DNA of 64,000 nucleotides from Miscanthus floridulus (taxonomy: Eukaryota; Streptophyta; Magnoliopsida; Poales; Poaceae). The DNA lies in NCBI RefSeq assembly GCF_019320115.1, contig NC_089584.1, positions 103,154,320 to 103,218,319 of the forward strand. The letters run 5' to 3'. This document shows positions 56,180 through 64,000 of this stretch, piece by piece. The stretch's first letter is position 1. The number at the start of each line of letters is the position of its first letter. Below the pieces are notes generated by a model that saw only the letters and a program-made list of their open reading frames with translations, did not search any database and was not told the origin of the DNA. Made by a program: the position numbers and the translations under genes.

Positions 56180-59100
56180 CCCTAACATACTTGGTCCTTC
56201 TCCCCCTTTGGCATCAAGCACCAAAACCTAATGGTCAGATGGCGGGACATGAGCAGTCAAGTCGGGCGCTGAGGTGCGGTGAGAGACCTAGAACTGAGCT
56301 ACATCATCCTCTGACCCTAAACTCTGACTCGGAAGCCCACTGGGTTGTACAGCTGGAGTCACTAGAGTGGTGGTGGCAGGCTAGCCTATCTAAAATGTAG
56401 ATTGCTAAGGATCAACCCCAATAGCAGTGAATACATGCTGCATGAAGCTAAGTAACTACTGCTGAATCATAAGTTGCTGCTGCTGCATGGCATGCTGCTA
56501 CCTCTGAAACTCATCCTATCATGCCTGAACCTGAGCAAGTGCAGCTGCGGTCTCCTATGCCTAGCATGCCTGGTCCTACCTCATCCGCTCAAGTACAGCT
56601 AGGAGTGTCGGGTCTGTTTGTGGTGGTTGTGGTGGAGCTAAGCTGGAGCCACTGGCCTCTCTATCATGTGGATGAGGTGCCATCTGTGGAATCGGCTGAT
56701 AGTCATTGTCTGAGCTGTCACTCGGGTCACTCTCGACCTCATCTTCCTACTGTGTGTCAAGTTGCTCCTCCTCTGTCTTTGTGATGCTGAAAGCTCTAGT
56801 TTGGTTTTGGTGAATTGATGAAACTCTAAGTGTTAACCTAGTTTATCAAGTGATCATGAGATAGGTAGCACATTCTAAGTGAAAAAGCAAATGAAGATCA
56901 TGACATGATGATGGTGATGCCATGGTGATGATCAAGTGCTTGGACTTGAAAAGAAGAAAGAGAAAAACAAAAGGCTCAAGTCAAAGATATAAATGATAGG
57001 AGGCATTTTATTTTGGTGATCGAGACACTTAGTGAGTGTAATCACATTTAGGATCGATAGCCATACTATTAAGAGGGGTGAAACTCGTATCGAAATACGG
57101 TTATCAAAGTGCCACTAGATGCTCTAACTCATTGCATATGCATTTAGGATCTAGTGGAGTGCTAACACCCTTGAAAATGTTTGTGAAAATATGCTAACAC
57201 ATGTGCACAAGGTGATACACTTGGTGGTTGGCACATTTGAGCAAGGGTGAAGAAGATAGAGTTGAAAAGGAGTTAGTCACGCTGGTCATGCAGTGACCGG
57301 ACGCTGGGGTCCTACGTCTGGTCAGTGGAAGCAGTGAAGACGCTAGTGTCGGTCTTCGACCGGATGCTGAGTCACTTTATGACTGGATGCTGAGTGGGTG
57401 CGTCCGGTCCCACTAACGTGATAGCACACAGAGGAGATGTTGAGTGATCAAACGCTGGCTAAGTCCGGTCGAGCATGACCGGACATGTCCGGTCGTGAAT
57501 TTTCGCTTTTGGATGCTTACTGGAAACGACTGAACACTGAGGTCCTGTGTCCAGTCACTTCGAAGCAGCACGTCTGGTCACAACTTGAATGTGCTGATGA
57601 CCATTGAGATCAAGCGATCAGCGTTTGAAGCAGGGGCCATGTGGCGTGCATCGTGCGATCGAACACTGTGGTCCAGCGTCCGGTCAATCTGACCGGCGCG
57701 TCCGATCGCCCCGTGTTCAGTGCAATGAGGAGCCCAACGACTCTATTTGTGGGGGCTCTCTATTTAAGCCCCATGGCTGACTTAAGCTCACTCTCTTGGC
57801 CATTTGCATTGACATAGCAACCTTGTGAGCTTAGCCAAAGCCCTCCCACTCATCTACATCATTGATTCATCATGTTTGTGAGATTGAGAGAGAATCCAAG
57901 TGCATTGCTTGAGTGTTTGCATCTAGAGGCACTTGGTATTCGTGTTTTGCTGTGGAATTCACTTGTTACTCTTGGTGGTTGCCACCACCTAGATGGCTTA
58001 GAGCAGCGAAGATCGTCGAGCGGAGGTTGGTGATTGTCTCTAGCTCCGATCATAGTGATTTGAGGGGTTCTTGACCTTTCCCCGACGGAGAGCCAAAAGG
58101 TACTCTAGTGAATTACTCATGGCTTGTGTGATCCTCATCTTGTGTTGGTTGTGTGGCACCTTATTGGGGGTTTGGCGTGTGATGTCAATTAGCGCATGAA
58201 CCTCCAAGTGAGTAAATTGCCACAACGAGGACTAGCTTGCCGGTAAGCAAGTGGACCTCGGTAAAAATCATTGTGTCATCATTTGATTCTGAGGTGATTG
58301 ATCTTCATTGGTATTCATCTTTGTGATTGATTGGTTCACTCCTCGATACGGTGATATAACTATCTTGCTCTCTCTCTTTACATTACCATAAACTAGTTGT
58401 CAAGCTCTTTAGTGTAGCTAGTTGTGAGAGCTTGATAGTTTAGTTAGTGTGGCTCTTTAGTTAGCTTTTAAGAGCACACTAACTTAGTGTAGTGACTTAG
58501 CTATTGTATGGATAGAAACTATATAAACTAGAATTATAGTAGGTGGCTTGTAATTTTAGTAGGCTAGCGCAACACTTACTTCGCCTCATAATTGTCTAAC
58601 CGGTTTGTTAAGTATTCTTATAGAAATTTTTAATAGGCTATTCATCCCCTCTAGCCATTAGGACCTTTCAGATGCCCTTGATGATCTCATCCTGCTGAGC
58701 TGCTGTCTCTGGTACCTTAGGGTGATGACTCAGCTAGCGAGGTGTCCTTGCATGACTATGACATAGCATCTAGCTCATGTCATACTATGGAAACTTAGTA
58801 GTAGCACCTGTCCACTCTACCATTGTCTCTGGGGACTTGTGTGGAACTGCCTTTCGGAGTAAGAAAGTGATTCAATGAGCATAAGACAACTGATGGTGAC
58901 CTCTGAAGCCCTCTGCTAGTGTGTCCTCCATCTCTTAAAGAATCACATCCCAAATATCAAAGACAGTCTGAGACACTAGGTAATGCACTAGCCACAGCTG
59001 AATTCGAGTTAGGCCCTCACGATAGCCTATCCTCGAAAGCAGAGTCCTCCTTATAGTAGCATCAAGGAACCGAGTTGTAGGTCTAAGGTCACATGGTGTC

Positions 59101-60174
59101 CTGCTCGACCCCTTGCTAAATAGCTCTATGAAGCACGGTCTAACAAGATCTGTAGGTGGCACAAGTCCACTGTGAGGGCGTCTCGGAGGCTCTGTCTGTC
59201 CATAGCATGCCTCATGAAGACAAATAGGTGACTTTGGAATCCTCAATATCTCTCTGACCCTTGAGCTCTAGAGCCTATAGTCATGCCCTTGGAAAGCAAA
59301 ATGAATAAACCTATGTCTCAGGTCAATCCATAAGGAGGAGTAGAACTCACAGACCCAAGATAGAACATACCGACTAGTCCGTCCAAGGAGATCTGACAAG
59401 CCTGACAGATAAGTGAGGTGAGGATGGATCTACTCGCCTACAACTATAGTTAGAGACTCTAAAGAGCAGACCCGCTGAGATCTAAAGGCAACACCCTTGT
59501 TGAGATATGCACTATAGAAGTCCTCCTGCAACACAGTGTAGAAGTGCTCTGAGGTACGCTCATCCTTCCTAGGTGGAAACAAATTCTCAAACTGTATGAC
59601 TATAGCTGCTACACCTATCTAGCTATGGCTGCCCTTAGGTCAAGGTGAACAATCGGAGGCAGACCCTGTGGTCTAGGAGGTGGACGAGAGCCCCACCTCT
59701 GTGTCTAAGGCCTCGGTGACACCTGAGTGCATGTGCGACTAGAGCGTCGAAGCTATGACTGTGCTACCTGCTCTACCTCCTCAACCTGCTCTCCCTACTA
59801 AGCATCCTCTATCTGCTCTGTCGATTGTGTTTGTTGCTCAGTCACCCCATGAGTCTGACTCTCCTCTAAAGAGACACGACATCCTCCAAGCATGATGATC
59901 CTAGGTGGACTACCAAGACTAGCCTCAATCCTCTCGATGCCCTTTGAGCCAATGACAATTGATCGCCTATGTGAATGCCACTGCCAGATCCACCTATCTT
60001 GGCTCGCTCTATGGTGGCTTCCACTGCTGCTGCTCTCTCTACCTCAACATCATCTCTCTTGCGCTTCTTCTTTGTAGCCTTTTTCACCTTTCCTTTTTGC
60101 TGAGTAGTCAGGCGAGGCAGAGGCATTGGATCCTCATTGCCAGGACTACCCCTGATATTCTTGTAACGTGCCAT
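56180..60174 (-). pseudogene. Copia accessory (env-position) ORF, decayed and split by a solo LTR
   Basis: Starts MARYKNIRGSPGNEDP at 60,174, followed by a Lys/Arg-rich stretch (KGKVKKATKKKRKRDD), a middle part with LVSQTVFDIWDVIL (about 58,960) continuing to a LSYAHWITFL-like phrase, and a Gln-rich part (QHAMQQQQLMIQQ) near 56,480. It ends near a gatgccaaagggggagaagg phrase (about 56,195), as in SIRE-type Copia elements. Many stops interrupt it, and the 1882-base solo LTR is inserted at 56,788. The function of this ORF in the family is unknown. Confidence 0.65.
56788..58669 (+). mobile_element. Solo Copia LTR nested in the Copia accessory ORF
   Basis: TGAAAGCTCTAG at the left, GGACCTTTCA at the right, with gatgc on both sides (56,783-56,787 and 58,670-58,674). 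1882 bases, no internal coding region. Ends in the ctattcatcccctctagcc phrase. It shares the GGACGC/CCGGTC motif style with the surrounding Copia LTR, so the two families are related. Confidence 0.9.
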
Positions 60175-60824
60175 CTCTAAAGCTAATAAGAATCACTGCC
60201 ACTGACAAGAAACAACTACCAACTGACACTCGTGAGGCTTGGCCTCAATCCATACTCGTGGGCTTAGCCCTGAGTAAAGCTGCCACTGTCAACTACCAAG
60301 CAACCTCAAGCACACTGACTCACTACATAGATGGAATAGATGGATATAAATAAGAACATTATATAACTTGAGATAAGAGAGTAATCCTATTAGAGCAAGC
60401 AATTGGGTAAGAGATAGAAGAACGTCTTGCTACCTGTTAAAACTCCTATGAAAAGATGAGTATACTGAGCACAATGGGGCACCAAGAGGTCACGACAAGG
60501 ATACAAGGGAAAGGCACTGTCGGCCAATGAATTTGTCAGAGCAGCTACTCTGGAGGACGAGCAAGGCTGGGGTAGGAGCGTAGGACGGTGAGCCGGTGCG
60601 GAGAAGAAGTCTGGTGGCGGTGACGAGCCTAGCACAGGCACAGCAAGGAGCATCATGGCACGGTGAGTGGAGGCACGGGCGCAGGCACGACGATAGAGAT
60701 GCAGGCGTGGGCACGGTGCCAAAGATGCAGGAGCGGTGAGGGCAAGGTGGCGTGTGGTGAAATAAATGAGGGCCCCCATGATAGTTACAGAAGAAATAGG
60801 TCTAATCCACATGAGTTGAAGCAA

Positions 60825-61007
60825 CCGGACGCGCCAGTGAAAATGACCAGACACAGAAAATCAGAGTCCGATCGAGTACAGAGAGATCCAGAAACGCCCA
60901 AATGGTGATCGGACACATCAAATTGCCTCTGCAAAACACACATTAGTCATAGTAATCTCGTGTCGTCATTAATCACCGAAACCCAACTGGGGGCCTAGAT
61001 ACTTTCA
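60825..61007 (-). repeat. Copia 5' LTR remnant
   Basis: Closely matches the outer end of the 3' LTR (aattgcctctgcaaaacaca, aacccaactggggg), then loses similarity near 60,830 where accessory-ORF leader sequence begins. Confidence 0.75.
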
Positions 61008-61012
61008 ACTCC

Positions 61013-63820
61013 AAAACAATTTGAAATGTTTTTGAAAAGAGTTAGAAAAATGATTTTGAAGTAAAAGAAAAGCAATTTCTTTTCCTCTCTCCTCACTCTC
61101 TTTGGTTTTGGCCCGCCTCCCCTCTATAGCCCGAAGGCTACTTGGCCTAGTTGAGCCGCAGCGTCGCTTACCTCTCCCTTGGTCCAGCGCGCCTCATGGC
61201 CTAGCAGCGTGCGGACGATGCCCCCTCTCTCGCTCTGCCGCTGACACCTCGATCCCACATATCAGTCAGTGTTGTCTTCTACCTCAAGCCATATCCACGT
61301 CGGACACTGCCGCCACCATGATTCCTCACCTTGGCGTGCGCCCCAAGCTTTTCTCCTCATAAATACTGAGCCCCGTGTTCGCCGTCTCCATCCCTAACCC
61401 TAATTCAAGCCGCTATGCCGCCCTATGCCCTAGCACCGCTATCGAGATCTCGCCGTGAAGAAGCTCTATGCCGTTGTGATGATTATCTACTCCTGCATGC
61501 CCATAAGTGCCTCCCCAAGCTTCGCGTTGCATTCTCAAGCACGCCAAGCCTTTTCTTTCTCTCTGTCTTGCTTTGCTTTGCCTTAACCGTGTCGCCGTCG
61601 CTCCACCACCACTGGTGCTTGGCGCCAGCCACCTCCGTCCACTCTTAGCCCCCATAGATCACAGTGTTAGTTTCATCGTGGTCCCCTCTAACTCCTAGTA
61701 TAGATCCTGAGCCAAATAGCGGTCTATAGGGTCGATTTCAAGCTTCGCCGACGAGCTTCTCGCCGCCGACCATGGCCAGCCGTCACGCCTAGCACTGTTC
61801 TGGCCGCCAGCGTATCTCTCTCCCCCTCTTTTCTAATCTGGGCTGACCAGATTCAACCCAATGGTCCAAGATCGCTGGTACCCCTTCGCTATGGCGGTTT
61901 TACTAAAGAGCCCCTCCCTTTTCCAGTATTAGAACCCACCGTCCAGCGTAGTTCAAAATAATTCAATCCAAGCCCTGGATCCTATGTTTTGACCCCTGCA
62001 GTTTTCCTAAAAATGAAGCCAAGTCCACAGAGAAGTTTTAATTTATTTTCTTTTATTTTAAAACTAAAAATGAGTTCAAAATAATTACAAAATTGTCACT
62101 AATTTTGTTTTGCTCATATTTTCTCCATTTTAACTCTAATTTGACCCGTTCAAGTTGCGTTAGATTCATAATTGAGTAATCTTTATATTCATCCTACTGT
62201 TAAATATATTTTCAACTTTTGAAATTCAAGTTTAGATTTAATCTATTATTTTATTAAAGAAAATCTTGTTTAATTCATAACTTTTTTCGTTATAGCTCCG
62301 ATTAGAGTGCCTTTTGTGTCTGTGTGCTTGTAGTAATCTTTTTATAACCTTTTTACCTGTTGTTTATTATGTTTGGTGTATTGTTCTAATTTAGATCTAT
62401 TGTTTGCTTCATGTATGATTGCATGGATGCTTGTGTGGTGCTTTGTGATCATGTCCAGTCGGTGAGCTTTGCGTTGGTGATATAAAAGAAGTTGATGATT
62501 CAGAAGAAGTCCTTTGGAGGTTACAATTCAATAGAAGAATGATCTAAGTTTAAGGCAAGTATAGCATGGGGTCTTCCTTATTGTCCTATACACCTTTAAT
62601 CATATAATTCATGCTGCATGTGTCTACCTTGATTACCACTAAGGATTTCCTATTACTTTGTTACCTTATGCCTTGTTACCTATGGGGTATTACATTGGGT
62701 AGTATGATGCTAGTGCTTAATTAAAGACCATGATCTTATAACTTGACTAATGGTATATGCAATAAACACTAAAAGATTCTTTTTAGCAATATGGAAGAAG
62801 GGGGCTAGAGCATCAGGCTATTTTTATGGTGCTCTAGATTTCTCTCCCTAAGGACTTATCTATAAGTGATCATTCAGGACTTACAGTATAGCTGTAAGGG
62901 CTACATAGCTCTGGCTTTAGCTCAGTATGAGGACCTTTTTCTAGCTTGTTAGTGGTTACCTTTATTGGTGTAAGAATGGCTTGACGAATCGGATATAGTG
63001 TGGCATCTATCCCCATGTGGATAGGTTGCGCGTCATTATGCCATCAGGAAGGGGGGCTCTACATCTGTTTGCTGAGTAAATCTAATAGCCCTAACTTGTT
63101 AGATGAACCTTTGAAAGGCTTCATAGTGAACCCTGCCGACCTTCCTTAGAAGTGGGTCAAGAGATTAGCTACCTTGGGCGAAAGGGTAAATCACAACTCA
63201 CAGTAAAAGTGTACAACCTCTGCAGAGTGTAAAACTGGTATATCAGCCGTGCTCACAGTCATGAGCGGCCTTGAAACATTTATGGAATAGATGATAAACA
63301 CGGATGATACTGATAATGAAGATGCTCATTAAAGATTACTATTTATGCTATTCATTATTCATGTTTACCTGATCATGTGTTTATATGGACTTATGGATAA
63401 ACTTGTTGCCACCCAATTGCTAAAAGATGACTCATTGAAAGCTAATCACAGTTAAACCAGTGTCAACCTTTTGAGTCTCATGAACTATAGGTTATATTTG
63501 TTGAGTACGACATGTACTTATGCTTGCTTTAGTTTTTAAATCTTTAGAAAAATACCAGATGGGTACCAGATTGATAAAGTTTGGAGGAATTAGGCTTATG
63601 ATCAACTAGTTAGTTGTCCTTATGGAAGTGGAGTCTTCACCTAAAGATCAGAGTTGTCTTTCCGCTATCTATACTCTGAGGTTGTATTCTTTATACAAAT
63701 ACGCTATGTAATAAGCATTGTCTTATGATATTACCCTTATTTATAGCTATATGTGAAATTTGACTTCCTAGGCTCACATATGGTGTGTATCTGATTTTGT
63801 TCTTAAAACTAGGTGCTACA
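61013..63820 (+). repeat. Gypsy 5' LTR, second part
   Basis: Continues the LTR after the Copia insertion. Short frames near 61,100-61,700 look like chance GC-rich frames in the LTR. Confidence 0.7.
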
Positions 63821-63823
63821 AAA

Positions 63824-63836
63824 TGGTATTAGAGCA
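63824..63836 (+). promoter_or_regulatory. Gypsy primer-binding site
   Basis: TGGTATTAGAGCA lies three bases after the LTR end and is one base from TGGTATCAGAGC, the common plant site complementary to the initiator Met tRNA 3' end. Confidence 0.75.
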
Positions 63837-64000
63837 ATACTGACTGTAGGACACAAGCCTAGTAGAAACTGGTCATTTTATGGTTTAGAAGTTACTACAA
63901 AAACCCTTGCTCTATGAACCTTGATATTTTCTTCTCTACTATATCTCTTCCCTTACTATTCATCTCTACCTTGGTGCTTATTTAAAGTCTTTGTTCTCAT

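Larger units (their letters stand above)
54181..61007 (-). mobile_element. Copia-type retrotransposon, internally deleted, inside the Gypsy LTR
   Basis: Ends are TGAAAG at 54,181 and CTTTCA at 61,007, flanked by actcc on both sides (54,176-54,180 and 61,008-61,012). The left LTR is complete; the right (5') LTR survives only for about 185 bases. Between them is the accessory ORF typical of the SIRE/Maximus group, read on the minus strand; gag-pol is missing. Therefore a deletion removed the inner part of the 5' LTR and all of gag-pol. A purine-rich tract precedes the 3' LTR (complement of 55,766-55,780). Confidence 0.85.
53999..64000 (+). mobile_element. Ty3/Gypsy retrotransposon, 5' LTR and leader, running off the window
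   Basis: The 5' LTR starts TGACACCCTAAAA at 53,999, is interrupted at 54,180 by the Copia element, resumes at 61,013 and ends AGGTGCTACA at 63,820. That gives about 2,990 bases of LTR, with imperfectly inverted ends. A primer-binding site follows. The long LTR and its phrases (for example gttgagtacgacatgtactt) fit the Tekay/Del lineage, which is an inference. The pre-insertion join (gtgttgatccaaaactcc then aaaacaatttgaaatg) is natural, supporting one LTR. Coding sequence lies beyond 64,000. Confidence 0.75.

Noticed and set aside
1..64000. CRISPR arrays, operons, riboswitches or prokaryotic defence systems
   Set aside because: The window is plant nuclear DNA; no regularly spaced repeats of CRISPR type and no bacterial-style gene clusters were seen.

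Overview
This is nuclear DNA from a grass. The evidence is intron-split plant genes with GT-AG splice sites, a GC-rich first exon style, Stowaway, Tourist and hAT miniature elements, CACTA and Mutator-like transposons, and nested Copia and Gypsy LTR elements. The repeat families look panicoid (sorghum, sugarcane, Miscanthus or maize side), but the species cannot be fixed from the sequence alone. From memory, rice chromosome 1 has ILL1 and an anoctamin-like gene close together, so this is probably the matching syntenic block expanded by transposons.

Layout. 1-2360 is a decayed retrotransposon-type ORF on the minus strand. 4231-15091 is an IAA-amino acid hydrolase (ILR1/ILL type, M20D) in three exons. 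Its first intron holds a 4.8 kb Mutator-like element carrying a decayed, intron-containing plant mobile domain gene. Its second intron holds several Stowaway elements and a nested hAT element. 15740-16571 is a 5'-truncated LINE with a 12-bp target duplication. 16903-17088 (minus) is an arabinogalactan peptide gene. 17.2-25.2 kb is repeat-rich. 25.2-32.1 kb holds two jacalin-lectin copies in inverted orientation, both frameshifted; copy B carries three insertions for which copy A shows the empty site. A second duplicated block (27.1-27.5 and 32.4-32.9 kb) includes the upstream region of the next gene.

33.2-53.1 kb is the gene-rich part: an anoctamin-like (TMEM16) membrane protein (+, 16 exons), a small unrecognised ORF (minus), ribosomal protein eL28 (minus, with a typical telo-box/site II promoter), a large IST1-domain ESCRT-III regulator (minus, 7 exons) and the transcriptional coactivator KELP (+, 3 exons). 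IST1 and KELP are divergent across 1.56 kb. 53,999 to the window end is a three-level nest: a Gypsy LTR interrupted by an internally deleted Copia element (duplication ACTCC), itself interrupted by a solo Copia LTR (duplication GATGC).

The genes do not form a pathway. They are ordinary housekeeping, hormone-conjugate, lectin and membrane genes. The unusual content is in the mobile DNA: the transposon-borne PMD gene, the inverted lectin pair with matched empty sites, and the resolvable insertion order of the terminal nest.
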